This document shows, piece after piece, positions 11,547-22,430 of a stretch of DNA of 64,000 nucleotides. Origin of the DNA: Paralithodes platypus (Eukaryota; Arthropoda; Malacostraca; Decapoda; Lithodidae); assembly GCA_032716605.1 (NCBI GenBank), contig CM064552.1, positions 7,509,565-7,573,564 of the forward strand, given 5' to 3'. A program made the position numbers and the translations under genes. The notes under the pieces were generated by a model, which had not been told where the DNA came from, did no database searches, and was given only the letters and a program-made list of their open reading frames with translations. Each line of letters opens with the position of its first letter. The first letter of the stretch is position 1.

Positions 11547-11636
11547 AGATAATTAGCTGCTTCAGGGGCTCTTCAACCGGACCAGATCTCTACTATGACC
11601 GGTGTTGCTAGGCTGACGAGGGGAGAGAGCGTAGTG

Positions 11637-11689
11637 TTAACCCCTTCTGTACCGGCGACGTCTTTTATTATAGGATTCAAGGGGGGATG
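11637..11689 (+). mobile_element. Family B left-end fragment
   Basis: TTAACCCCTTCTGTACCGGC and GACGTCTTTT, then cut by the family A element that starts at 11688. Confidence 0.55.
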
Positions 11690-12054
11690 GGCCGGTTTTC
11701 TGGACCCACTTTCTCCCTCATGTTTAGCCCTATTAGTTTTCAGATGTTCAGATGTTTGCCCCATTAGTTAGTCGATTATGCGATCTTCGCCCCATTTCTT
11801 CGTCTATATTTAGATCTGTCGTGCTATTTAGGTGTCGATGTTTTCCCTGGCGAACGATAGTGAGCCTGTTATGTTGGCAGAACCGGCCTTTGGCCGGGAA
11901 ATGTTTCTGCCGAAAAATGTACAAATTAATCTAGAAGGGGGATCTAATGGATGTTTTCTTTACATTTGATGGAAGTCTAGGGAGGAAACTAGAAAAATAA
12001 TGAATACATGCAAAAATCGGCCAAAAAGTGAACCATCCCCCCTAAAAGGACTAT
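11688..12054 (+). mobile_element. Family A element
   Basis: Left end AAGGGGGGATGGGCCGG pairs with CCATCCCCCCT at the right. Full set of interior landmarks including GGCCTTTGGCCGG and CTAGGGAGGAAACTAG. The terminal TTAA is degraded to TCAA/CTAA. Confidence 0.7.
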
Positions 12055-12274
12055 ATTCTCTGGACCCTGACTCTACCTACAGTATAATTCTCCCTATCGA
12101 CGGTGGCGGCGCCAAAATTGTGGGGAAAAACTCTAATTAGGCCCCCTAGTTTCCAAATAGATGCCGATTTAAATAAGTCACGGGGGGGGGGGGGTAAATA
12201 GGGCAGAGCTCCCCTCAGTCCATTCTGTATCTCATGGCAACCTAAAATTTGATCCCTCCCTACTAGTGGGGGGC

Positions 12275-12370
12275 GTCTGTTAGGATTATTGGATAATGGG
12301 TAAAAACTATAATGCGACGGTCCTTAGTATGCAGGTATACTGTAAAACCGTGGTATATGAAAGAAAACAA

Positions 12371-12422
<52 letters not shown>

Positions 12423-12490
12423 TTTAAAACACGAATCGGCTGGTCCTATATTTTTACCCAATGATATTCCAATAATCTCATTATCTCCCC
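12275..12490. mobile_element. Inverted-repeat element D with internal (TAA)n
   Basis: ATTATTGGATAATGGGTAAA (about 12287-12306) is inverted as TTTTTACCCAATGATATTCC (about 12451-12470), flanking an internal (AAT)n microsatellite at 12372-12421. A related piece (ATAATTGGATAATGGCGAAA) occurs near 63656. Small foldback or MITE-like element, class unknown. Confidence 0.5.
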
Positions 12491-12589
12491 TATGTAAAGT
12501 AGGGTTTCCACCCGAGATCTCATGGTTACTATATTCGTACTATGACCACTCCATAACTACCTTCACTCTAATACATAGGTGCACTCATC

Positions 12590-13440
12590 CTTACTTGTAA
12601 TTTTGCTATAATAATCACTGCTACTAATATCACCATCATCACTACTACTATCATTAAAATTACTACTACTATCACCATCATCTCTACTACAGTCAAAGGT
12701 AAAGCCCCCCTTAACCCTTCTTGTATCCCACGTTGGAATTATAACTAGAACCATGAAAGCACCATTTCTCAAAATCTGGAAGAATAAACATGGAAAATAA
12801 GGGTGCGAGCCTTTTCCCTATAATGTGCTTTTTCGGTCAGTCTATTTCAATCAATACATTTTAATAAATAATATCCATCAATAGGCCTATATGCTAAGGT
12901 AGTCACACTGTCAGCTACAGTCAGCATCCTTGTTCAAGCTCAAGACAGACGGTAGGCCACCATCAGGTTATTAGGCCTATATCTTATAATCTTATTAGGA
13001 AATGTTGACAAAGTTATTACGGTCCTTATCTGGCAAAGGCAGCTATTTAATCCCCGTGTAATTTTCAAACAATTCTCCGTTCGTCTAGTGGGAAATTAAA
13101 AAGTATATTTTCTTTTCCTGGCGATGTATGTGGAGGCTGAATTAAAGGTGAATTACGGAAGTAAATCAGTGCTGCAATTAGTATTTTACAATGTAGTAAT
13201 GGTCAAGATATGTTGCAATACTGAACGTTACGGTGCTATAAATATACCTTCTAATAATACAAATATGCAATAATAGTTTTTCTGGCGCGTAGTTGAAGCT
13301 TGCTGACAGAAAACAGCTGGGAGAGAAGGTGTGTGTTGATTGGCTATGCAGGCTCGTGACGTAACCTGAGACCGGGAAAATTTGAAGACAGTAAGCAAAC
13401 CTAAAAAGGTGGGATGATACCCTCTGTGACATTTATTCAT
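12590..13440. other. Unassigned sequence, possible old unique DNA
   Basis: Contains an ATC/TAC-rich stretch at 12610-12690 and no recognisable coding motif. An inverted CCAAT box (GATTGGCTAT, about 13337) and a CRE-like TGACGTAA (about 13357) lie about 90-110 bp before the short ORF at 13446. Confidence 0.35.
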
Positions 13441-13445
13441 TAATA

Positions 13446-13607
13446 ATGGTGAACTGTGTGACTGTATGGTATAATAATCTTTCTAGGGCACCAGTGAATT
13501 ATGCCAAAGTTCACTCAAAGCAATACAGTGAGAATATTTTGATTAATTTCGTTTTACTTGAAGCCAGACCAGACGTATTTTTGAGAAGCATCCTGGATTG
13601 TTGTTGA
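13446..13607 (+). CDS. Small hypothetical ORF, 53 codons
   Basis: ATG at 13446 to TGA at 13605-13607. It begins MVNCVTVWYNNLSR and ends RSILDCC. The first residues faintly recall the start of a THAP zinc finger (M-V-N-x-C), but the second Cys is absent and the frame is far too short. It follows promoter-like CCAAT and CRE-like words. Could equally be a chance frame. Confidence 0.15.
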   Translation: MVNCVTVWYNNLSRAPVNYAKVHSKQYSENILINFVLLEARPDVFLRSILDCC

Positions 13608-13859
13608 TGTGTTTATTTTATACTAGCCCTCTGGGCCAGGGCCCTCACAAGGCTAGTGTTCGGTGAGGAGGTGCAAAGTCAAGTCATGTAACTGTCAGTA
13701 GTCAGATATCATCATAAAGTTAGGTGGCTTTCAGGAATTGTCTAATTGGAGTGATATAGCCTACATGAATTTGGTCTGAGCATCATAACCTGGTGCTAGC
13801 TTATACCAACTACATCTTTAAGTATTCCTTTGCTTTGGATATTAGAACTGTTTAAAATT

Positions 13860-14350
13860 AAATAAATAATAGGCCTAATAGCCTAACACATATAGGGCCT
13901 AGGCCTATTTACAAACTCCAAATAGGCCTATGTGACATACCGGTATCTAGTTAAATAATCAGGTCTCCCCCAATCCATTTAGTAGGCTAGATATTAACAT
14001 AATTAACCTAGAACTAATTTTACCATTGGGTAATGTATTTTACCCGAATTAAATTATGTAATACTATATTAGCTCATAATGTGCATAGAACTATATCCTA
14101 AGCCTAGTTATGGTTGAACATTAAAATTAATATTACTTCGACTGACAATTATTCTCCCAGTGGCACAGTTCTAATATCTACAGGATATAGGCTATCCTAG
14201 GAGGTTTGGCATATGCATTAGGCTATGCTAACCCAAAATAATTTAAAGTTGTACGTTAAGAGTATCCATTGGTTTAATCTAATATTAACTATCCTCTCCT
14301 ATACCTAACCCAATCTTATCCTATCTTCCCAAAGGTGGTGACCTCTTCCT
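13860..14350. other. AT-rich sequence with repeated TAGGCCTA words
   Basis: Several AGGCCT palindromes and CCTAACC/CTATCCT words. No ORF of note and no clear element boundaries. Confidence 0.4.
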
Positions 14351-14353
14351 ATT

Positions 14354-15767
14354 GGTTTAAGGGGGTATCAAACTGGGCCAATTCTCGCCATTCTACCGCA
14401 AACAATGGAGCTACCGCCAGTCTCCAGCACAAATCTCACCATTTGACGGAGCTAGGATGCTTCCCGCACTGGGTGGGAAGCTCCATCTTTTGACTGCGGT
14501 AGATTGTCAGCCTCTTTACAGCTCGCATTTAATCTCATTGATATCTCAAGTATATGACGTCGAAATATATATTTTGCTACATAATTGTGTGTTTTGATCG
14601 TGAGAAGGGCTGCGGATAGACATAAACTAAGTGAATTAATGATAAAATAGCTACACCACTTGCAGCTAAATAATCACTTCCTATATCTACGCCACGGCGA
14701 TTGGTATGAAACGAAAACATTCGGTTGTGTAGCAGCAGGAACTGTTTTTTAGATGCCTATTTACTAAGAATCATTGAACAATATATTTAACCTAGCCTAA
14801 CCTAACCTAGTATATTAGTGGACTATTTATGAATGTAAAATGTAAAAATATAAAGTAACATTACCAAATTATTGAGATAAATACAAGTCTACCCGCATAC
14901 ACAGGATTATACCAGGCATTCTACAACCTCCGAAAAGTTCAAAATATTTCCTCATATATGCTCCAAATATAAAAAATAATAACGCAAACTTGTAGATTGA
15001 GTCATATTGAAATATAATTGTCGATATAAATCCATATTACTCTAAATTATTGGTGAAACAGCATAATATAAACGATCGCTTAGTGCCGAGGTAACGACAG
15101 GGGCTCCGTCAGGCTATAGCCTATATTTTGCGAAAAACTTCCTCATAGCTACTTATATAAGCTTCAAACGCAAAACATAGCAACATGAACGTATAGATTG
15201 GGTCCTATTACACAAAGTTTGTCAATATCAATCCATATTATTCTACAGTTTAAGTGAAACACCACAATATAACGATCGAAATATATATTTTGCTACAAAA
15301 TTAAGTGTTTTGATTGTGAAAAGGGTTGCTGGTAGACAAACAATTTTCAAGGTGAATTAATGCTAACATAGCTACACCACTTGCAGCTAGTAAATAACCA
15401 CTGTTCTATAGCCTACGCCACGGCGATTGGTATGAATCGAAAACATTCGAAAACCTCCGAGTTCAAAATATAAATTTCCTCATATAAGCTTCAAATTTTA
15501 AAAAAAAAAAAAAAAAAAAACACTAACGTGTAGATTGAGTCATATTGCATTATAATTGTAGATGTAAATCCATATTACTATACATTACAGTATAGGTGAA
15601 ACGGACCAATATAGGCTAAGGTCGGACATTGTTATTGTTGTGTCGAAGACTCACGCAGCCAGCTTGGCGTGTGTGATAGAATTTGCAGGCGCTACTGACC
15701 GGAAACGGAGACTGGAGATCGGAGAATTTAGCGAGAATATGGCCCAGTGTGATGCCCGCTTTACCCG
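14354..15767. mobile_element. ~1.4-kb non-autonomous TIR element
   Basis: The left terminus GGTATCAAACTGGGCCAATT continues CTCGCC. It is inverted at the right as GGCATCACACTGGGCCATAT continuing TCTCGC (reverse complement of about 15729-15755). The identity runs about 35 bp with a few mismatches. The interior is AT-rich and built from three diverged copies of a ~150-bp segment (14927, 15130, 15455) plus two of a ~165-bp segment (14563, 15270). No transposase frame. TTTAA/TTTAC at the outer edges may be a decayed target duplication. Confidence 0.6.
14563..15610 (+). repeat. Diverged internal tandem segments of the TIR element
   Basis: Segment P (CACCACTTGCAGCTA, then CGCCACGGCGATTGGTATGA) occurs at 14563-14725 and 15270-15450. 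Segment Q (TTCCTCATATA.GCT, TAGATTG.GTC.TATT, AATCCATATTA) occurs at 14927-15079, 15130-15279 and 15455-15610. The order Q-less P, Q, Q, P, Q suggests old unequal exchange. Confidence 0.6.
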
Positions 15768-15830
15768 ATGTGTTCATTAGTTTGAACTAGGCCTAGTCAA
15801 GTCACTACACCAAGATAATTACAAGTTTTA

Positions 15831-16216
15831 CAGGGCCGGATTTAGGTGGGGGCGTACGCCCCTCTCCTATTTTTCACAGTTGGGTATTAGGCCTATTTGT
15901 ATGTGTTAGGGGTGATGTTCTGGCTCCATTTACATACAAGAAAAACAAATATTTAGCTGCATGAATAACTTTTGTATGGATCATTGATATAGCCTAGTTT
16001 CTGAAGTAGTGCTGCTACAAACTTTATAATGTTTTGTATTGGCATATCGACGAAAAGTTACAAGGCCTAACTAGAAAAATAATATGAAAATCTGATGTTT
16101 GAGTCACGTCTATGGTGTTTCGTGGACGGCCAGGGGGCGACACCCCTCATAGTCCCTTCTCAACACCTCGCCCCCCCCCCCCCCCCCCTTTTTCAAAAGT
16201 CCTGGATCCGGCCCTG
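15831..16216. mobile_element. hAT-like MITE
   Basis: Starts CAGGGCCGGATTTAGG and ends with the inverted CCTGGATCCGGCCCTG. CAGGGCCGG termini are typical of hAT-superfamily elements (family knowledge). 386 bp, non-coding, with a long C run at 16170-16188. The flanks share TTTTA but an exact 8-bp duplication is not visible. Confidence 0.6.
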
Positions 16217-16219
16217 TTT

Positions 16220-17150
16220 TAGAATGTAGGCCTAACTGTGCTTCGAAATTTCTAAATGTAAGTATATTAGCGCGTTTTTCAAAGGCACAAAGAGGCATAG
16301 ATTACCATAGATTACCATTATATATATTACCGGGTATCTCTTCCTGGCGATGTAGCCTACTGTATGTGTAGGCATATTTTCTTTTCCTGGCGATCTATGT
16401 GTATATAGGTTATTTGTAAGCATATGCCTATTATGTTTGTAACCATTAGATTACATTTGCAAATTGAACTATAGCGTGGGTAGGCTACCTTACTAGACTG
16501 CTTAACTGACCTACGATGCAATTAGGCCTAGGCCTATGCCTCAGAAATTGTTGTTTAAGAAATATAAATAGAGTAATTAATCAATAATCTAGACGAGCGC
16601 TGAAAAACATGTACAGCAAGTTATAACCCTTTAAAATATATCATTGGCATAATAACATTACCAATATATAACTATACAAATTAAATACAAACCGCATAAC
16701 AAATATAATAATCAATCAATAATATAGACACACGCTCAAAAACCTGTACAGCAAGTTATAACCCTTTAAAATGTATCGTTGGCATAGTAACATTGCCAAT
16801 ATATAACGATAACAAATTAAATATAAACCGCAAACAAAATATGACATCGAGCCTCGAACCCTTGCTTACAGATTTAAATGCGAAATCGTTACTGGCTAGG
16901 CTAGGCTTACTGCACTGAAGTTTAGACGAAGTGGCTCTTAAACTTGCGTTCTAAGTTGCTTATTTTATGTTATATTAACTTATAGGCCTATGTAGCAAAA
17001 TTGTCATGATAACTATGATTTTTATAGGTGGGCCACCTTATAATTGAGATTGCGACACATAAATAACATGGAAGGCTAATTAAGCTTAATTATGATATAA
17101 TATAATGTCGAGGTGATACTAGGCCTACTGTTATGATATGTTAGTCCACC
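16220..17150. other. AT-rich unassigned sequence
   Basis: Holds two copies of a ~130-bp segment (about 16580-16690 and 16725-16830; AACCTGTACAGCAAGTTATA and TAACCCTTTAAAATGTATC) in direct order. No coding frame recognised. Confidence 0.45.
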
Positions 17151-17157
17151 TCCACGA

Positions 17158-17233
17158 AGTGTTAGCGTGATCGCCGTCTGATTGCAAACAATCACAAACG
17201 TGATTCGTCGAATCAGAGGCGATCACGTTCACT
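17158..17233. repeat. Strong inverted repeat / hairpin
   Basis: Left arm 17158-17183 and right arm 17211-17233 pair over AGTG, CGTGATCGCC and TCTGATT with two small bulges. The loop itself contains the inverted pair AATCAC/GTGATT. It could be a compact foldback element or a structured-RNA template. Confidence 0.6.
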
Positions 17234-17317
17234 AGAGTTATCCCCGTGTGCGTGTTTGGGTATACCCTACTGAACGCACTCCGTGGGGGTATTCTTACCT
17301 GGTGGGCTTCCCAGACC

Positions 17318-17422
17318 CCAGACGGGTAAACGTCTTAAAACAGTAGGCTGAATGGGGCCGAATGGATACAAGCCAAAGAGAGAGGGAGAGAAAGAGAAAA
17401 AAAGCGAGGTGGGCCCCCTTAA
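17318..17422. mobile_element. Foldback family A-prime, half copy
   Basis: Matches the right arm of the foldback at 45385-45760: AAACGTCTTAAAACAGTAGG, ATGGGGCCGAATGGATACAA, then GGGAGAGAAAGAGAAAAAAA and a terminal GGGCCCCCTTAA. Confidence 0.65.
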
Positions 17423-17970
17423 GATACCAGCCATGCACCTCCAATCAGCCCCGTCGCCAAAGTTACCACCTCCCTCGAACGAAGGCCTCATATTGACTTC
17501 CATTTTCTTACCTTTTATCCAGTGTCTCGGCTATTTTTCACCTCTCTAGTCGTTCCAGGCATCCTAATACACCACTCGGAATACGCGGCGGCACTAGGAG
17601 TATTCGGATGCACGCGGAATTGGGAGAATGTATTCGCGGCGGAACACAAACACAAGCAAGCGTCACTCGATTGTCAACAAGAAGGGCAGTTCATTGATAG
17701 TCTATAATGGTCACTGCTATGATTGTATTATTTAAATTATTTTTTGCTCTTTTTCTAACTTGGATACCTTATAGAAATTTGCTAAATTAGTGAAAAGTTA
17801 ATTATCAAAGAGGGTGGATTTATGTAAGGAATTATTAGATGCATACGGGAGCTCGCTTGACCTCTGTCGTCGTCTTTCCCGCCCGCCTACCTGGGTGTCA
17901 CCTATGCAGTACTTCCGTTTCATATAAATCTTTGTCCCGAGCATAATCGGAGCGCAAATTTAGACAGTAG
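17423..17970. other. Unassigned sequence
   Basis: Short frames up to 65 codons on the plus strand (17352-17707) show no family motif. I do not call a gene. Confidence 0.3.
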
Positions 17971-18178
17971 GCCCGAATTCAGAACAGTGGTTTAAACCTC
18001 GGATTTCGGGGCAGGTTTAAACTCGGGATTGAGATTACTCGATCCTGGATCGAACACAGTTTAAGTTTATTGTGAGATAGAGGGTCTCACTAGTGATGAA
18101 AGAAGAGGTTGAAGTCCAAGGTAAAGTGGTGAGTATGAAGAGTTGAAGGGATGAAAGCTGGTGGGCTAGACCACCTTG

Positions 18179-18420
18179 CTATTTTTTTGTCTTCTTTCTT
18201 TGCATCTGTTGTTTCTGCCTCTTTGGTTCAGGTGTCTTGCTGTTTGACGGGCAGGTGGAGTAGACGTAGGTTGGTTCCCCGAAGAAAGGAGATGGTGTTC
18301 TTGTAGGCTCGCTGGCAGTCACCAAGTCAACATCCTCGTCTCCTTCCTCCATCCCCTCCATTTCATTCATTTCATTTTCTATGGAGCTCGTCCTGGAATC
18401 TTTACGACTCTGAACCTCAC
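18179..18420 (-). pseudogene. Possible transposon accessory ORF, C-terminal exon-like piece
   Basis: Minus-strand frame reading through RTSSIENEMNEMEGMEEG, an acidic stretch EEGDEDVDLV and TRTPSPFFGEPTYVYS, ending in a basic tail (PKRQKQQMQRKKTKK) and a stop at 18179. Its composition (acidic linker, Pro/Ser, terminal nuclear-localisation-like basic tail) resembles non-catalytic DNA-binding proteins of DNA transposons. The upstream part is cut by the 18436-20562 element; 20822-20995 may be its continuation. Confidence 0.35.
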
Positions 18421-18435
18421 GATTCTATACAGGAC

Positions 18436-20560
18436 AGGACCCAGATTCACTAACGGTCGTAGCGTGCGATGTCGTACAGCAACCTACGATCGTTCCTAAG
18501 GGAGTGCGGAAGGTGTATTCACGAACGCATCGTTGAGCTCCCTTACGGCTCCCTTTCGGTTATTTTCACCGAGGCTTCTCTTGACCAATCAGGCGCTTGG
18601 CCTTTGTAAATAAACAATATGTCACCCACATGACTGAAGCGCCAAGAAGAACCTAATATACTTTAATTTATGAGCTTGTCATTGTTTAGCATGGCTAATT
18701 CGATTCACCACAGCCAGCAGGAAGAAGAATAGAGTATCTTGTGAATTGATGATAAGAAATTAGCCTAGCTAGGCTACAGGGAAGCCTGTTAGTGGCCTAA
18801 GTTAAAGGATTTTCGACGGATTGATCATTGATAATCATATATTAGGCTAGTTGGGAGTGTATTATTTATACCTTAACCACAGTATATTGTTCTACTTTAC
18901 CATGTCTACACCTAGACAGGGCGAGCCAAACCAAAATGCCAGACTATACTATGTCTATGCCTACAAAGGCAGTTCTAGCCAAGCCAAAATGCCAGACTTA
19001 GCCTAGGCCTAATTTTTCAAAATAGGTCTAGGGTAATTTTTTTGTATCCACAACACCTCAAGGCCTATCTACCTTTTCAAAATAGGCCTAGCATAGGCCT
19101 CCTCAATCTATTATCCAACAGTTGGCCATGGGAAATAATGATAGGTTGAGGGGGGCTTTGTCCCCCTCACCTCCCATGACTTATTGCCATCATCAAATAT
19201 ATTACCAGCATGGGACTAATAATAGCTAGTTAACAATGAGGACGGTATGCCTGCAAACACCATCTTAACCTGCTAGGCTTCTACTTTACCATGCTTAGGC
19301 TACACCAAGCTAGGCATTGCTAGCCTAACCAAAATACCATACGTAGGCCTAACTTTTCTAGCCTAAATAGCCCTAACTTTTTTAAAATAAACCTAGGTTA
19401 TAGCCTAGGCTAGGCTATACAAAAATATTCACAACACCATATAGGCTAGCCTATTATTTTTTGTTTAGACTATGCCTAGGGTAATTCTTTTCATAATTTG
19501 TTTCCTGTGATACTTTCAAATTTGTTGAGGAAATAGGCTACCCTAATCTAACCCAGCTAGGCATTGCTAGCCTAACCAAAATACCATACATAGGCCTAAC
19601 TTGTCTAGCCTAAATAGCCCTAACTTTTTTCAAAATAAACCTAGGTTATAGCCTAGGCTAGGCTAAACAAAATTATTCACACAGCGTTTATTATTTATTC
19701 ATTTTTTAGGCTAGGCCTAGGGTAATTCTTTTCATCATTTTGTTCCTGTGATACTTTCAAATTTGTTGAGGAAATAGGCTACCCTAATCTAACCCAGCTA
19801 GGCATTGCTAGCCTAACCAAAATACCATACATAAGCCTAACTTGTCTAGCCTAAATAGCCCTAACTTTTTCAAAATAAACCTAGGTTATAGCCTAGGCTA
19901 GGCTAAACAAAATTATTCACACAGCGTTTATTATTTATTCATTTTTTAGGCTAGGCCTAGGGTAATTCTTTTCATCATTTTGTTCCTGTGATACTTTCAA
20001 ATTTGTTGAGGAAATAGGCTACCCTAATCTAACTCAGAGGTGGTGGGGAGTTGGAATAAAACATTTCCGCAATAAATGAGGGTTAAAATCTACTAATGGT
20101 AGGCTACGTGTTGTCGCAGCACATGAATTTGTGCATCAATTAACCTTGACTAGGTCTAGGCTGGCATACGGAGGCTATTCATAGCTTAATTCAGCCTGTC
20201 ATAAGACATTAAGGATACAAATATATTCATACTTTGTATTAAATGCCTTAATGGTGTTGTAAACACAAGTTAACAATCATATTGCGCTATTATTGCCTCA
20301 ATAATGACTTAGTGTGTCATAAAGAGCTATACTGCAGACGAATTTGTTATGGTCGCGGGTTGTGTTATCGATATTTGTGTACCTATATCCGGGTCAAATT
20401 CATGTAAGGGTGGTCTGGACCACGCTTTGCGAAAGGCGATTTTAGGAGCTTCCTACGATCAAAGATGGCCGCTACGACGCTTCGTGAATACCAGCGTTGA
20501 GACGTAAGGGAACGGTAAGGGAGTTTTCGGATCGTACGACCGTTAGTGAATCTGGGTCCT
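18436..20560. mobile_element. ~2.1-kb TIR element nested in the larger one
   Basis: AGGACCCAGATTCACTAACG plus GTCGTA at the left is perfectly inverted at the right end (20534-20560), at least 26 bp. Imperfect similarity continues inward (CTCCCTTACGG / GTAAGGGAG and ATTCACGAA / TTCGTGAAT). The interior has a triplicated ~240-bp block and no transposase. Confidence 0.7.
19312..20034 (+). repeat. Three tandem ~240-bp units
   Basis: AGGCATTGCTAGCCTAACC starts units at 19312, 19559 and 19800 (periods 247 and 241). Each runs through AATAAACCTAGGTTATAGCC to GGCTACCCTAATCTAACYCAG. Units 2 and 3 are nearly identical; unit 1 is diverged. Confidence 0.9.
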
Positions 20561-20669
20561 GGCCATTTGTATCGGCACTAGCTCAGAGAAGAGTGTTGAG
20601 AGGGGAGAAGGGGTGTGAGAGAGGAAGCTGTTGGAGTGGCTTTGTTATGTGTGTTTAGTCTGTATACGT

Positions 20670-20815
20670 CGTCAGGATGTCCCCTGACTGGGTGCGAGCA
20701 TGTGGACGTACTACCACACCCACTAAATGTCCGCCGTGGCAGGGATTCGATCCCGGGTCTTGCAGATTCACACGTGAGCGTGCTCACCACTGGACCACCA
20801 CGGCTCTCACATCGA
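20670..20815 (-). mobile_element. tRNA-derived SINE head or tRNA-like pseudogene
   Basis: On the minus strand the acceptor arms GCCGTGG and CCACGGC pair fully. An A-box-like TGGTCCAGTGGTGAGCACG and a B box GGGATCGAATCCC are in order, spanning about 20733-20810. The anticodon arm is degenerate, so it is not a functional tRNA. It separates the two halves of a possible transposon ORF. Confidence 0.55.
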
Positions 20816-20821
20816 CGTCTT

Positions 20822-20995
20822 CTATGGTGGAGCCGGAGTATTCAGACGATGTAGAGGAGTTGGTTGCCACTGGAGCTTGAAGGGTGGCAGGAGCTGGAGC
20901 CGAGGCTGCTGCTGCTCCGGTGACGTTGACTGCTGGTGGCGGTGGTGATGCAGACTGTTGATTGTGGTAGTGGTGGGACCGTGGGGGTCTTGAGA
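20822..20995 (-). pseudogene. Possible transposon ORF, Ser/Ala/Pro-rich piece
   Basis: In one minus-strand frame the reading is SASPPPPAVNVTGAAAASAP, then APATLQAPVATNSSTSSEYS and STIEDVDV, with no stop. This looks like a protein linker rather than random sequence. The direction and position fit the upstream part of the frame at 18420-18179, with the SINE and the 2.1-kb TIR element lying between. Unproven. Confidence 0.3.
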
Positions 20996-21059
20996 GGGGC
21001 TTCCGTATTCAGAACACGGGATTGAGATCGAGATCGAGTAATCCACGGCTTAAAACTCT

Positions 21060-22430
21060 GTTTAAGTCGAAGGATTGCAACAGCCAATCACAGTGCCGTA
21101 CGGAATGCATTTAGCCAATAAGCACATGAATGAGCCATTTTATCTATATTATAGGCTATATTTAATGCCGTCACTGCCTATTGTAAAAGTGTATTACGTG
21201 AAGCATGGCCTGTAATTGGCTAAGCAAGTCAGTCAACCTTCATTCTCGCTTACTTCTTGCGTTTATTTTTTCTTTATTTCGCTTGTGTTTACTTTATGAT
21301 ACATAGGCTACATTATTATTGTGTTTCCTGTGACATTTAATAGCTCTTTAGATTCGGATAGCACTGTAGTTTATTAAGTAATCGTTAAAATTGCGTACAC
21401 ATATCTAGTTTAATGAATAAATAAGGAATAATACAGATAATAAGTAAATTATCAGGGTACTGATAAACTAGCCAATCATGAGCGTGCTGCTGCTTCCACT
21501 GACTCACTTTTACCGACATAGGCTACGTGGATTCATGTCGCTTGTTTTAAGTAATAGAGAGCAGTAGAGGCCTAGTCATACTTACCATGGTTTTTATATA
21601 TGCTCAACCTTATCATAGGGATTGTGCTATATTAATAGCATGACGGGAAGCTAAAACGGCCGAATCAAGATCAATTAATTTCGAAGTGAGAACGAAAGGT
21701 AGGCTACGTGAGATAGTGCCATTAAAATTTGTGTTATGGACAAATATATATAGTATAGCCTACATAGCTCAACTGAAATACGTTGTAACCATTAACTATG
21801 TAGGCAAAAACAGTAGCCTAACCAATGTGACTCGTTATAATTATAAACTATGCATCATTACAACCTACTAGGCTATTAAAAAGACAACTCGTGTCTCAAA
21901 TAACTCTTATCCTACTTGTTAAATGCATTTGCAAATAATGGTTCACTTGTGATTCCTTAGACTATATATTGTAAACTATATATTTTAATTCGTACAAAGT
22001 ATTAACATTGTGCATGGATACAGTAAATAATTATATTTGCTGTGCAACATGTAGGCTAATGGACTAATAATATTGGTTCTATGGTAACCTAATACATGTG
22101 TATTGTATCTAATAAATGTTTGCGGACATTTAAATAGTATATTTGTAGCCTATTATTCAGCTTAGAGCATCTCAGGTTATCAAGACATTATCAACTATTA
22201 TCGAATAACTACATCAGTGGTTAGGCTACGGCAGTGCTTCCTTCGTGTGGCACCTATTATATAATTGTTGGTGTGCTTCGACAATTTCCAACGTAATGTA
22301 AAAGCTGTTGCCGTTTTTTACAATATAATGGAATCGGTTTAATGCCAGTTTGAGTTAGTTGGAAATAATAATATGGTATTTTATCGGCGAGTAAGAGCCT
22401 TCAATCGATCGTCTGTCAAGCCTCCCGCTG
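21060..22430. other. AT-rich interior without genes
   Basis: Interior of the large TIR element. No frame above about 60 codons and no motif. GTAGCCTA/TAGGCTA words recur. Confidence 0.4.

Noticed and set aside
12563..12772. Asp/Ser-rich minus-strand ORF
   Set aside because: Derived from a degenerate TAC/ATC trinucleotide stretch.
17352..17707. Two plus-strand ORFs of 61-65 codons
   Set aside because: The first lies in a foldback A-prime fragment, and neither shows a family motif or codon signal.
20733..20810. Functional tRNA on the minus strand
   Set aside because: The acceptor stem pairs, but the anticodon arm cannot be drawn properly and the context is a nested transposon region.
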